From positions 992,001-1,056,000 of the forward strand of contig CP100465.1 of NCBI GenBank assembly GCA_024227995.1: a DNA stretch of 64,000 nt, given 5' to 3'. Shown in pieces: positions 35,024 to 43,632 of the stretch; position 1 is the first letter of the stretch, and each line of letters begins with the position of its first letter. The translations under genes and the position numbers were made by a program. The notes beneath the pieces were generated by a model. The model made no database searches, had not been told where the DNA came from, and worked only from the letters and a program-made list of their open reading frames with translations. The DNA comes from Halomicrococcus gelatinilyticus (lineage in GTDB: Archaea > Halobacteriota > Halobacteria > Halobacteriales > Haladaptataceae).

Positions 35024-36364
35024 ATGCGCGTCATCATCGTCGGTGCCGGTGAGGTCGGGTCGTCCATCGCCGCGAGCCTGTCGCGCTCCCACGAGGTCGT
35101 CGTGGTCGACAACGACCCCGAACGGGTCGACTCGCTCACCTACTCGCTCGACGTGCTCGCCATCGAGGGCGACGGCACGTCGCTCGCGACGCTCCGTGAG
35201 GCCGACGTCGAGGATGCCGACATGGTCATCGCGAGCACCGACGACGACGAGACGAACCTCGTCGTCTGCGGGACGGCCAAGACCGTCGACGACCCGTTCA
35301 CCATCGCCCGCGTGAAGAAGGTGGACTACCTCGACACGTGGGAGCGCGCCGAACAGCGCGCGTTCGGCGTCGACTTCATGGTCTGTACGAACCTGCTGAC
35401 CGCGATGGACATCGTCCGCGTCATCGGCCTGCCCGCCGCCCGCGACGTCGACCCGTTCGCCGGCGGCCAGGTCATGATGGCCGAGTTCGAGGTGCGGGCG
35501 GAGAGCCCGGTCGCGAACCAGACGGTCCAGCAGGCCGACCGCTTCGACTCGCTGACGTTCGCCGCCGTGCTCCGGAACGGCGACGTCGCCATCCCGCGCG
35601 GTGAGACGGCCATGCGACCGGACGACAAGGTGGTCGTCATCGGCAGCCCCGAGAGCGTCCAGGAGTTCGCCCGGGAGGTGGCGCCCGACGAGACGCCGAG
35701 CGCGGACAAGGAGCTCGTCGTCATCGGCGGCAGCGAGATCGGGTTCCACACCGCCCGGCTGATGGAGGAGCGCGACCTCCGGCCGCGGCTCATCGAGCGC
35801 GACCACGAGCGGGCCCGCGAACTCGCAGAGGACCTGCCGCACACGGTCGTCATGGAGAGCGACGCGACGGACGCCGAGTTCCTCACGCGCGAACACGTCG
35901 ACGAGGCAGACGTGGTCATCGCGGCCCTGGAGCGCGACGAGAAGAACCTCCTCGTCTCCGTGCTCGCCAAGCAGCTGGGTGCGGAGCGCGCCATCGCGGT
36001 CGTCGAGGACGGCGGCTACGTCGACCTGTTCGAGAAGGTCGGCATCGACGTCGCCATCAACCCCCGCGAGGTGACCGCCGAGGAGATCACCCGGTTCACG
36101 CGCGAGAATCGCGCCGAGAACATCGCGCTCATCGAGGACGACCAGGCCGAAGTGCTCGAGATCGAGGTGGACGAGGACAGCGTGCTCGCAGACACCGCGA
36201 TTCAGGACGCCGTCGGCGACCTTCCCGGCGGCGTGGTCATCGGCGCGATAACCCGGGACGGGGAGTACGTCGTCCCGCGCGGTGACACGGTCGTCGAGGT
36301 GCGCGACCACGTGGTCGTGTTCGTCGACAGCGACGTGCTGGACGAAGTGAGCGCGAAGCTATGA
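35024..36364 (+). CDS. trkA: Trk potassium uptake regulator TrkA
   Basis: A 446-residue cytoplasmic subunit with two full RCK units. Each begins with a Rossmann GxGxxG-type motif: MRVIIVGAGEVGSSIA at residue 1, and VVIGGSEIGFHTARLM near 235; each ends in a TrkA-C domain. NAD(H) or ATP binding to the RCK units gates the TrkH channel. Haloarchaea need such uptake for molar internal potassium. GGGAGG near 35012 is a good Shine-Dalgarno site. Its end overlaps trkH (ATGA). Confidence 0.95.
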   Translation: MRVIIVGAGEVGSSIAASLSRSHEVVVVDNDPERVDSLTYSLDVLAIEGDGTSLATLREADVEDADMVIASTDDDETNLVVCGTAKTVDDPFTIARVKKVDYLDTWERAEQRAFGVDFMVCTNLLTAMDIVRVIGLPAARDVDPFAGGQVMMAEFEVRAESPVANQTVQQADRFDSLTFAAVLRNGDVAIPRGETAMRPDDKVVVIGSPESVQEFAREVAPDETPSADKELVVIGGSEIGFHTARLMEERDLRPRLIERDHERARELAEDLPHTVVMESDATDAEFLTREHVDEADVVIAALERDEKNLLVSVLAKQLGAERAIAVVEDGGYVDLFEKVGIDVAINPREVTAEEITRFTRENRAENIALIEDDQAEVLEIEVDEDSVLADTAIQDAVGDLPGGVVIGAITRDGEYVVPRGDTVVEVRDHVVVFVDSDVLDEVSAKL

Positions 36365-37983
36365 CGCTGGGCGTAGACTGGCGCTGGCGGGTCGACTGGC
36401 GAGCCAGCGTAAGCCTCGTCGGCACGGTGCTGAAGTGGCTCGCCGTCCCGCTCCTGTTCCCGCTCGTCGTCGGTGCGTACTACGGCGAGGGAATCGGCAC
36501 GTTCGTCGCGACCATCGGCGTCACCGTCGCCGTCGGCCTGTCGCTCGAACGCCTCGACCCGGACCCCGACATCGGGGCGCGCGAGGGGTTCCTGATGGTC
36601 GCGCTGACGTGGTTCGCCGTCTCCGTGGTCGGTGCCGTCCCCTACGTCGTCGCGGGCAACGACGTCGCGCTGGTGAACGGAGCGCCCTTCCTCGCCGTCG
36701 AGTCCGGCCCCTCGACGCTGGCGAACCCCGTCAACGCGCTGTTCGAGAGCATGAGCGGGTTCACCACCACGGGCGCGACGGTCTTGGGCGACATCTCCTT
36801 CGAGCACCACTCGCGAGCGATGATGATGTGGCGCCAGCAGACCCAGTGGCTGGGCGGGATGGGCATCGTCGTCCTCGCGGTCGCCATCCTCCCCGAACTG
36901 TCGGTCGGGGGCGCACAGCTCATCGACACCGAGGCCCCTGGGCCGGGCATCCAGAAGCTCACGCCGCGCATCGCGGAGACGGCGCGGGCGCTCTGGCGGG
37001 CGTACCTCGGCATCACCGCGCTGGAGATCGTGCTCCTGTTCGGCCTCCACCTCCTCGGGGGCGCGCTCGGCACGCCGCTCGCGCCAAGGATGACGTTCTA
37101 CAACGCCGTCGCCCACGGGTTCACGACGATGGCGACCGGCGGGTTCTCGCCGGAGGCCCGCAGCATCGAGGCGTTCTCGGCCCTCGTCCAGTGGGTCATC
37201 GTCCCGTTCATGGTCGCCGCCGGCACCAACTTCGCGCTGTTCTGGCACGTGCTGAACGGCGAGTCCGAACACCTGTTCCGCGACGCGGAGTTCCGGTTCT
37301 ACGTCGGCGTCCTCGGCGTGCTGTCGGCCATCCTGACCGTGCTGCTGTTCGTCGGCACCGGCATCGCGACGACGCCGGGCAACGTCGGGCCGATACCCGG
37401 CAACCTCGAATCGGCCGCCCGCCACGCGACGTTCCAGATCGCCTCCATCGTGACGACGACGGGGTACGCCAGCATGGACTTCAACACATGGAGCCCCAGC
37501 GCGCAGTACCTGCTGCTCGCTGCCATGTTCATCGGCGGCTCGGCGGGGTCGACCGGCGGCGCGATCAAGATCGTCCGCTGGCTGGTCATCCTGAAATCGC
37601 TCAAGCGCGAGCTGTTCACGACGGTCCACCCCGAGGCGGTCCGACCGGTGCGGCTCGGCGGGCGGGCGCTGGACGAGCGCGCCCTCCGTGGCATCTACGT
37701 CTTCACCCTGCTGTACGTCGTCATCTTCTTCGTCGCGACGTTCCTCGTGTTCCTCGACGCCGAACGCGCCGGCGGCCCGGCGCTGAACCTGTTCGAGTCG
37801 ATGAGCGCGGTTGCCGCGACGCTCGGGAACGTCGGTCCGGGGTTCCAGCTCGTCGGCCCGATGAACAACTACCTGCCCTTCCCGGCCACGTCGAAGCTCC
37901 TGATGGTCGTGCTGATGTGGATCGGCCGCCTGGAGATCCTCCCCGTGCTCGTACTGCTGACGCCTGCCTACTGGCGGTCGTAG
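36361..37983 (+). CDS. trkH: Trk potassium transporter membrane subunit TrkH
   Basis: A 540-residue membrane protein with about twelve hydrophobic segments. The pore loops typical of TrkH/KtrB are visible: FESMSGFTTTGATVL near 127, YNAVAHGFTTMATGGFSPEA near 245, IASIVTTTGYASMDFNTW near 365 and FESMSAVAATLGNVGPGF near 480. The gating-loop sequence MFIGGSAGSTGGAIKIVR lies between pores 3 and 4. It works with the TrkA encoded immediately upstream, with which it overlaps by four bases. Confidence 0.95.
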   Translation: MTLGVDWRWRVDWRASVSLVGTVLKWLAVPLLFPLVVGAYYGEGIGTFVATIGVTVAVGLSLERLDPDPDIGAREGFLMVALTWFAVSVVGAVPYVVAGNDVALVNGAPFLAVESGPSTLANPVNALFESMSGFTTTGATVLGDISFEHHSRAMMMWRQQTQWLGGMGIVVLAVAILPELSVGGAQLIDTEAPGPGIQKLTPRIAETARALWRAYLGITALEIVLLFGLHLLGGALGTPLAPRMTFYNAVAHGFTTMATGGFSPEARSIEAFSALVQWVIVPFMVAAGTNFALFWHVLNGESEHLFRDAEFRFYVGVLGVLSAILTVLLFVGTGIATTPGNVGPIPGNLESAARHATFQIASIVTTTGYASMDFNTWSPSAQYLLLAAMFIGGSAGSTGGAIKIVRWLVILKSLKRELFTTVHPEAVRPVRLGGRALDERALRGIYVFTLLYVVIFFVATFLVFLDAERAGGPALNLFESMSAVAATLGNVGPGFQLVGPMNNYLPFPATSKLLMVVLMWIGRLEILPVLVLLTPAYWRS

Positions 37984-38026
37984 GCACGGCAACGGGTTTG
38001 TGGCTGTCGCACGTACCTACTGCCGC

Positions 38027-38257
38027 ATGATCCGTGCGTACACCACCGTCATCACGGGGGCCGGAACGAGCGAGGACGTCGTCGAACAGATCAGAGGTCT
38101 CCCGAACGTCACGGAGGCGCACGTCGTCGCCGGCGACTTCGACATCATCGCCGAGATAGAGGCCGAGGACGTCCACGGCGTGCAGGACACCGTCGCGATG
38201 GGCATCCGGTCGCTGGACGGCGTCGGCACCACGAGGACCTACGTCCAGCTCGACTGA
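38027..38257 (+). CDS. Stand-alone Lrp/AsnC ligand-binding (RAM) domain protein
   Basis: A 76-residue protein consisting only of the RAM domain of Lrp/AsnC regulators (MIRAYTTVITGAGTSEDVVE, VVAGDFDIIAEIEAEDVHGV, TYVQLD), with no DNA-binding helix-turn-helix. Such free RAM domains bind small ligands such as amino acids and may regulate partners. It follows trkH by 43 bases on the same strand, so a role in controlling the Trk system is a reasonable inference. Confidence 0.85.
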   Translation: MIRAYTTVITGAGTSEDVVEQIRGLPNVTEAHVVAGDFDIIAEIEAEDVHGVQDTVAMGIRSLDGVGTTRTYVQLD

Positions 38258-38264
38258 GCGACGG

Positions 38265-38720
38265 TCACACCTCCGTGACCCACGCGACGTACCCCTCGGG
38301 GCGGTCGTACACCTCGCGGAACGTCCGTTCGACGAACTGAGCGATGCGGTTGGCGTCGGCCTTCGCGCTGATGCGCACGTTCGTCCCCTCGGCCTCCTCC
38401 GGACTCTCCAGCTGTTCTATCTTGAACGCCGGGAACTCGCCGACCAGGTCCTTCAGGCGGTCGAGTTCCGCGTCCGTGCAGTCGAGGTTGAGCGTTCGCT
38501 CCCCGAACTGGACCCACGGGGGAAACGACTCGGCAGCGTCGTCCGCGTCGTCGGCGTCGTCGCCGGTCGCCCCGCCGCCGTCGCCCTCCCCGGTCTCGCC
38601 GGCGTCGGGCGGGGTGGCCTGCATCGTGCAGAAGGCGCTGGCGCGCTCGCGGTGGGCGAGGACGGCGTCGGCGAACAGCTTCTGGCGCTCGGTCGGCGTC
38701 GCGGCGCTGAACCGGGTCAT
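38265..38720 (-). CDS. Conserved haloarchaeal protein of unknown function
   Basis: A 151-residue protein. The N-terminal third ([34 protein letters not shown]) is separated by a Gly/Asp-rich linker (about residues 37-60) from a compact C-terminal domain ([40 protein letters not shown]). I know of similar proteins in other haloarchaea but cannot name the family. It converges with the RAM gene and diverges from adk. Confidence 0.72.
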   Translation of the reverse strand: MTRFSAATPTERQKLFADAVLAHRERASAFCTMQATPPDAGETGEGDGGGATGDDADDADDAAESFPPWVQFGERTLNLDCTDAELDRLKDLVGEFPAFKIEQLESPEEAEGTNVRISAKADANRIAQFVERTFREVYDRPEGYVAWVTEV

Positions 38721-38787
38721 GGCAGACGTGTTCGACCGCGCGCGTGAAAAAGTAGCCGTTCCGAAAAAATGGGCCCGTTTCTTTAAC

Positions 38788-38796
38788 TCTTTAAAC
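38788..38796 (+). promoter_or_regulatory. adk promoter (TATA box)
   Basis: TCTTTAAAC centred about 25 bases before the adk ATG, next to a second AT-rich stretch (TTTCTTTAACT). The spacing suits a leaderless transcript. Confidence 0.55.
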
Positions 38797-38817
38797 GAGG
38801 ACGGCGCAGGGGCGAAC

Positions 38818-39447
38818 ATGGATCCGAACATCCTCATCCTGGGTGCACCCGGCGCGGGCAAGGGGACCCAGAGTCGTCGTATCACCGAGAAGTACGACGT
38901 CGAACACGTCACGACCGGCGACGCGCTCCGGGCGAACAAGCACATGGAGACCGAACACGGTACGCCCGCGAGCTACATGAACGAGGGCGAACTCGTCCCC
39001 GACCCCGTGGTGAACGAGATCGTCAAGGCCGCGCTGGAGGACGCGGACGGCTACGTCCTCGACGGCTACCCGCGGAACCTCTCGCAGGCGGAGTACCTCG
39101 CCGACATCACGGACCTCGACGCCGTCCTGTACCTCGACGTCGACAAGTCCGTCCTGGTCGACCGGCTGACCGGCCGCCGCGTCTGCGACGAGTGCGGCGC
39201 AAACTACCACGTCGACTTCAACCAGCCAGAGGAGTCGGGCGTCTGCGACGAGTGCGGCGGCGAACTCGTCCAGCGCGAGGACGACACCGAGGAGACCGTC
39301 CGCGAGCGCATCCGGGTGTACGAGGAGAACACACAGCCCGTCATCGACTTCTACGACGACGAGGGCGAACTGGTCCGCATCGACGGCGAGCAGACGCCGG
39401 ACGAGGTCTGGGACGACGTCCAGGACGCCATCGAGTCCAGCGTCTGA
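38818..39447 (+). CDS. adk: Adenylate kinase
   Basis: A 209-residue adenylate kinase (AMP + ATP to 2 ADP). The P-loop [12 protein letters not shown] is at residues 9-20, the AMP site [11 protein letters not shown] near 83, and the LID has a zinc-binding set [10 protein letters not shown] ... CDECGGEL, as in Zn-containing kinases. In many prokaryotes adk follows secY; here secY ends the spc operon some 16 kb away and adk stands alone. The ATG follows a TATA box by about 25 bases. Confidence 0.95.
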   Translation: MDPNILILGAPGAGKGTQSRRITEKYDVEHVTTGDALRANKHMETEHGTPASYMNEGELVPDPVVNEIVKAALEDADGYVLDGYPRNLSQAEYLADITDLDAVLYLDVDKSVLVDRLTGRRVCDECGANYHVDFNQPEESGVCDECGGELVQREDDTEETVRERIRVYEENTQPVIDFYDDEGELVRIDGEQTPDEVWDDVQDAIESSV

Positions 39448-39593
39448 ACCGCGCTTCCGCGGCGACGACATTTTCGCGACCGTCCGACGTCCACCGGCGA
39501 GCGCCGCCGACGTCGTCGCGTCGCGGTCGCTCCTCGCCGCACCCGGAGCCGTCAGTTCGCCGTGACGTCGCCACGCCGTCGAGCGATATGAGA

Positions 39594-39602
39594 ACTTTAA
39601 AG
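39594..39602 (+). promoter_or_regulatory. tRNA-Met promoter (TATA box)
   Basis: ACTTTAAAG lies about 31 bases before the first base of the tRNA, a normal archaeal spacing. Confidence 0.6.
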
Positions 39603-39628
39603 AGTGCAACCTTCCTATCCGTAACCGA

Positions 39629-39775
39629 GCCCGGGTGGCTTAGCTGGACATAGCGCCGCACTCATAGGGTTCTGAGATTGGCGCTCAGGCCTTGGAAGCC
39701 TCCCATGCCCGCGAGGCCCGCCAGCCTCGAACCTGGGTCATGCGGAGATCGAGGGTTCGGAGCCCTCCCCGGGCA
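39629..39775 (+). tRNA. Elongator tRNA-Met (CAT) with a 73-nt intron
   Basis: The acceptor stem GCCCGGG (39629-39635) pairs with CCCGGGC (39768-39774). The anticodon stem CCGCA (39656-39660) pairs with TGCGG (39741-39745), anticodon CAT is at 39663-39665, and the T arm is GAGGG TTCGGAG CCCTC (39751-39767). About 73 bases interrupt the anticodon loop after position 37, with exon-intron helices (GGTTC/GAACC) of bulge-helix-bulge type, so the splicing endonuclease should remove them. It is the elongator rather than the initiator because the three G-C pairs of the initiator anticodon stem are absent. CCA is not encoded; a T-run follows. Confidence 0.92.
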
Positions 39776-40100
39776 CTTTTTGCTACCTGGTCGTACTCAG
39801 GAGCAGTCGACGACCCGAATGAAGAAACAATCAGGGCTAATAGGAGAACAAGAGGACCAGCTGCTGCAACTGTAATTAGAATCGTAATATGCGACGTGAG
39901 GTGGCGGCCAGGTCGCACCGACGAGGGGTGGCGATTGCTGGCGTCGTCACCGGGAAGGAGAGCATCGAGAACGGCGAGGAGTCCGTCCACCACACTGACG
40001 GGTCGGACCTCGGTTTGGGTACAGCCTCGAGGGCGCTGACACCCCGTGGAGTACCGGTAACAAACTACTTTCCGCTTCGTCGGGAACCGAACGTACGAAG
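39776..40100. other. Region between tRNA-Met and the FNT-USP gene, with a possible gene remnant
   Basis: No intact gene is supported. On the minus strand between about 39890 and 39785 an open stretch encodes a hydrophobic helix (ITILITVAAAGPLVLLLALI) followed by VSSFGSSTAPEYDQVA, loosely like the N-terminal helix of haloarchaeal pilins; it runs into the tRNA gene and has no good start. Base composition here is lower in GC than the neighbours. Confidence 0.35.
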
Positions 40101-41969
40101 ATGGTCGACTCGGACGCCACCACCACGCTCGCTGATGAGGCCGGATCGGACCATGGGGACGCGGACGACGTGCTCGCTGACCAGTTGTCTACCGACGAGG
40201 TGTATCAGCGGGTGGTCGCGGACGCCGACCACGAGGTCACCTCCGGGGTGCGGGAGCTGTTTTTCAGCGCGCTTGCGGCCGGCTTTGCGATCACCATCAC
40301 CTTCCTGCTGTACGCCTCGATGACGGCCGCCACCGAATCCGAGATCAGCGCCGTCCTGCTGTACCCGCTGGGGTTCATCTACATCATCATCGGCGGCTAC
40401 CAGCTGTACACGGAGAACACGCTACCGCCGGTCGCGCTGACACTGGAGCGACTGGTCTCGGTCCCGACATTGTTCCGCCACTGGTCGATCGTGCTCGCGG
40501 GAAACTTCTTGGGAGGCGGGCTCGGGGCGGCCGCGCTGGCCTACGGTGGCGTGTTCGACGACGCCACTGCGGAGGTGGCGGTCGGGTTCGCCGAGAAGGG
40601 TATCGCCACCCCTGCCTCTGCTCTGTTCGTCAAGGCGGCCTTCGCCGGGCTGATCGTCGCCGGCGTGGTGTGGATAAGCTTCGCCGCTCGGGACACGATC
40701 TCCAAACTAGTCGTCGTGTATCTGGCGTTCCTGGCTATCCCGCTGGGGAACCTGTTCCACGTGGTGGTCTCCTTCTGCGAGGTCGTCTACCTGACGCTGG
40801 TCACTGGCGCGAACCCGGTCCCTGCGCTGGTTGGATTCGTTCTCCCAGTGTTGCTCGGCAACACGCTCGGCGGAGTCGTGCTGGTGACGGTAGTCAACTA
40901 CTATCAGACCTCCGACCGGCGCTTGCAGATTCCCCGCTTCCAGGACGTCCGTCGGCTCACGCTGCGGGAGTGGCTGGTTGGCTCGCTTGCCGGCCGCTCG
41001 TACGTTCCGGTGATCGACACCGTCGAAGAGATCGTCCGCGATCCGGAGGCCTACCGGATCCTGGTACCTATCGCCAACCCCCGGACCGAGACCGAGGTGG
41101 TGCGTCTGGCCTGCCAGCTGGCCAGCCGCCAGAAAAAGGGGAAAGTCCACGTCGTCCACGTCGTCCAGGCACCCCGGCGTTGGCCCCCAGGCACGGAACG
41201 ATCCCACCAGGACCGGATCAAGCGCGACTCCGCGCGACTGCTAGAGGACGCCCGCCGGATCGGCACCAAGCACGGTGTTACCCTGGAGACCTCGACCGTG
41301 GTCACCCCGCGTTCTTTCGAGGAGGTCTTCACTCTGGCCCGCCGGACGAGCCCCGACCTGGTGGTCATGGACTGGGACAGAGAAGGGCTGTGGAGTTCGG
41401 CCCGCGCCGAAAGACCGCTCGCCGAACTGACCAACCAGTTGCCCTGTGACTTTCTGGTAGCCAACGACCGCGGTCTCGACCCTTCACGGATCCTCCTGCC
41501 GACCGCCGGCGGCCCCGACTCCGACCTGAACGCAGAGGTCGCCCAGGCGCTTCAGATAGTGGCGAACGCGGAGGTCGAGGTGCTCCACGTCGTCGGCGAC
41601 GAGGCGGACGAACGTGCAGGCGAGGCGTTCCTCCAGGACTGGGCCGACGAACACGGTCTGGGTGACGCAACGATCACCGTCGACTCCGGCGACATCGAGG
41701 AGACGATCCGCAGGGCAGCCAGCGATAGCACGTTGCTCATGCTCGGCGCGACCGAACAGGGAATGCTGTCTCGGCTGGTTCAGGATTCGTTGCACCTGGA
41801 CGTCGTCAACGACGTTGACTGTTCGGTGTTGCTGGCCGAGCGCCCCTCCAAGCGGTCGCTACGCGATCGGTTGTTCGGCTCTCCGACCCGGGAGCAGTAC
41901 CCCGCGCTGGCATTCCGTGGCACCGAGGAGTCCGTCGACTCCGGCCACGCCGAGACTCCCGACGAGTAA
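40101..41969 (+). CDS. Formate/nitrite-type channel fused to two universal stress (USP) domains
   Basis: A 622-residue protein. After an acidic head, residues about 50-275 form an FNT-family channel with six hydrophobic segments (HEVTSGVRELFFSALAAGFA, LYPLGFIYIIIGGYQLYTEN, LAGNFLGGGLGAAALAYG, IPLGNLFHVVVSFCEVVYL). Two cytoplasmic UspA-like domains follow: about 318-455 (YRILVPIANPRTETEVVRLA, PDLVVMDWDREGLW) and 475-600 (SRILLPTAGGPDSDLNAEVA, DSTLLMLGATEQGMLSRLV). The Usp domains may sense ATP/AMP or acetylation and gate transport of formate, nitrite or hydrosulfide-like anions. No operon partner is seen. Confidence 0.85.
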   Translation: MVDSDATTTLADEAGSDHGDADDVLADQLSTDEVYQRVVADADHEVTSGVRELFFSALAAGFAITITFLLYASMTAATESEISAVLLYPLGFIYIIIGGYQLYTENTLPPVALTLERLVSVPTLFRHWSIVLAGNFLGGGLGAAALAYGGVFDDATAEVAVGFAEKGIATPASALFVKAAFAGLIVAGVVWISFAARDTISKLVVVYLAFLAIPLGNLFHVVVSFCEVVYLTLVTGANPVPALVGFVLPVLLGNTLGGVVLVTVVNYYQTSDRRLQIPRFQDVRRLTLREWLVGSLAGRSYVPVIDTVEEIVRDPEAYRILVPIANPRTETEVVRLACQLASRQKKGKVHVVHVVQAPRRWPPGTERSHQDRIKRDSARLLEDARRIGTKHGVTLETSTVVTPRSFEEVFTLARRTSPDLVVMDWDREGLWSSARAERPLAELTNQLPCDFLVANDRGLDPSRILLPTAGGPDSDLNAEVAQALQIVANAEVEVLHVVGDEADERAGEAFLQDWADEHGLGDATITVDSGDIEETIRRAASDSTLLMLGATEQGMLSRLVQDSLHLDVVNDVDCSVLLAERPSKRSLRDRLFGSPTREQYPALAFRGTEESVDSGHAETPDE

Positions 41970-42355
41970 ACCTGGCGCGGAGGGCCGAGAGGTTACCATT
42001 CCCGGTTCTATCGAGCGAGGTCGCTCGCGGATTGAGAATCGCACGGCCCCACTGGCAACACGGGCCGACGAAAGTCGATGCTGAATGCATCTTCCGTCCC
42101 GTGTTTTCGGATATTTCGAGGAGCATCGATCCACCGCCCGGCGAGTCGATCTGACGGTTCGTTCAGCGAGTCGAAGTAGACCCGACTTCGGACGGTCGTC
42201 CATCAGGAGACAGAGACCGAGACGACCTGTAACTCCCCATTGATTTAACCAGGACCGTTCAGTACTAATCTAACGGCACGAGCCGCTAATTACCGCGGCC
42301 ACGGACATGTCGCGGCCGACGAGTCTATAGCAGACTGACCCTAAGATGGCGACGT
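41970..42355. promoter_or_regulatory. Region upstream of halorhodopsin, including its promoter
   Basis: No gene is seen in the 386 bases. There are two small inverted repeats, CGAGCGA/TCGCTCG near 42014-42030 and CGAAGT/ACTTCG near 42171-42190, and a CCGCG/CGCGG pair near 42295-42318. The TATA-like TCTATAG (42324-42330) lies about 29 bases before the ATG at 42356. An AT-rich stretch near 42240-42275 could hold an activator site, as in bop-type promoters. Confidence 0.45.
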
Positions 42356-43186
42356 ATGGCACCAATGCCCAATCCAGTAGCGGCGCTACAGCCGATGCAG
42401 CTCGATCCCGCGGTCGAGGAGGCACTGGCTGACCCACTGCTGTCGGCCTCGCTGTGGGGGATGATCGCGCTGATGGGGCTGGCGATCCTGCTGTTCGTCT
42501 ACATGGGCCGGAACGTCACGGACGACCGCGTGAAGCTCATGTTCGCGGCGACAATCGGCATCCCGGCCGTCTCGATCGCCAGCTACCTGGGACTGGCCTC
42601 CGGGTTGACCGTCGGCATCGTCGACATTCCGGGGAGGGGTGAAAGCGTCACGCTGTGGGGACGGTACCTCACGTGGACGTTCTCGACGCCGCTCATCCTG
42701 TTCGCGCTGGGGCTGCTGGCGGGGACGAGCCGGGCGAAGCTGTTCACGGTCGTCCTGTTCGACATGGCGATGTGCGTCACGGGGCTCGCGGCTGCGCTGA
42801 CCACGCAGGCGCTCTGGCTCCGCTGGGCGTGGTTCGCGCTGAGTTCGGCCTTCTTCGCCGTCGTCCTCTACATCATCCTGGTCGAGTGGCCGCGCGACGT
42901 GGCCGACCGGGACCCGGACGTCCGCGAGCTGTTCGACCGGCTGAAGGTTCTGACCGTCGTGCTCTGGGTCGGCTACCCGGTCATCTGGGCGGCCGGCACC
43001 GAGGGGCTCGCTCTCCTCGGGACCGGCACGACGGCACTCGCGCTCACCTCGTGGGGGTACAGCCTCCTCGACGTCGGGGCGAAGTTCGTCTTCGCGTTCC
43101 TCCTGCTCCGGTTCCTCGCCGACGAACCGGCCGGGGTCACCGAGAGCGCACAGGTCGAACCCTTCGTCACGCCCGGAGACGACTGA
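42356..43186 (+). CDS. hop: Halorhodopsin (light-driven chloride pump)
   Basis: A 276-residue seven-helix retinal protein. Helix C reads WGRYLTWTFSTPLILFALGL; aligned to bacteriorhodopsin, Asp85 is Thr106, Thr89 is Ser110 and Asp96 is Ala117, the TSA motif of chloride-pumping halorhodopsins. Arg103 and Asp239 are conserved, and the retinal Schiff-base lysine is Lys243 in LLDVGAKFVFAF. It moves chloride inward using light. ATG at 42356 is supported by the TATA box about 29 bases upstream. No retinal-synthesis gene is adjacent. Confidence 0.95.
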   Translation: MAPMPNPVAALQPMQLDPAVEEALADPLLSASLWGMIALMGLAILLFVYMGRNVTDDRVKLMFAATIGIPAVSIASYLGLASGLTVGIVDIPGRGESVTLWGRYLTWTFSTPLILFALGLLAGTSRAKLFTVVLFDMAMCVTGLAAALTTQALWLRWAWFALSSAFFAVVLYIILVEWPRDVADRDPDVRELFDRLKVLTVVLWVGYPVIWAAGTEGLALLGTGTTALALTSWGYSLLDVGAKFVFAFLLLRFLADEPAGVTESAQVEPFVTPGDD

Positions 43187-43377
43187 GAACCGCACCTGGG
43201 CTCGCCGTCCCCGGGTGAGGTCGTCCGAACCCCGATTATGAAACGTCTAAACGGTTCTGAACCGTTCGCAAAACGTCAACGACCGCACCGTTCGCGTGAA
43301 GCGTCGTGAATTTGCCTGCACGCTCGTCCCCCTATATTACCCCGTCGCCCATACGACCGGATGCGCCCGACCCTCCC

Positions 43378-43632
43378 ATGTCGAGTACCCCAGCACACCG
43401 GACCGACGGTTCGACCGAGTTCGACACTAGCTTGCAGTTCGCCACGGTAGCGCGTCGCAAACTGTTCGAGTCAGTCCAGTTTCTCGGGTTCTGGACCGCC
43501 ATCGCTCTCCCGTTCGTCTACCTGCCTCTCCTCTATCAGGGGTCGCTGTCCCCGACCTCCTCGTCGTTCGCGGTGATCGTCGTCCTGAACCTCGTCGCTG
43601 TGTTCGTCGGTCACGGGTACGACCGGCCGTGA
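43378..43632 (+). CDS. Small two-helix membrane protein downstream of hop
   Basis: An 84-residue protein. The polar N terminus (SSTPAHRTDGSTEFDTSLQF) is followed by two hydrophobic helices (LGFWTAIALPFVYLPLLY and SSFAVIVVLNLVAVFVG). I recognise no family. A TATATTA element at about 43333-43339 is about 42 bases upstream, leaving a short leader. It may be co-regulated with hop but lies 191 bases after it. Confidence 0.55.
   Translation: MSSTPAHRTDGSTEFDTSLQFATVARRKLFESVQFLGFWTAIALPFVYLPLLYQGSLSPTSSSFAVIVVLNLVAVFVGHGYDRP

Noticed and set aside
39685..39890. Minus-strand hydrophobic open frame next to tRNA-Met as a real gene
   Set aside because: It reads into the tRNA, lacks a plausible start and matches pilins only loosely; reported as a possible remnant.
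41859..42203. Minus-strand open frame upstream of halorhodopsin
   Set aside because: Overlaps the end of the FNT-USP gene, is basic in composition and shows no motif.
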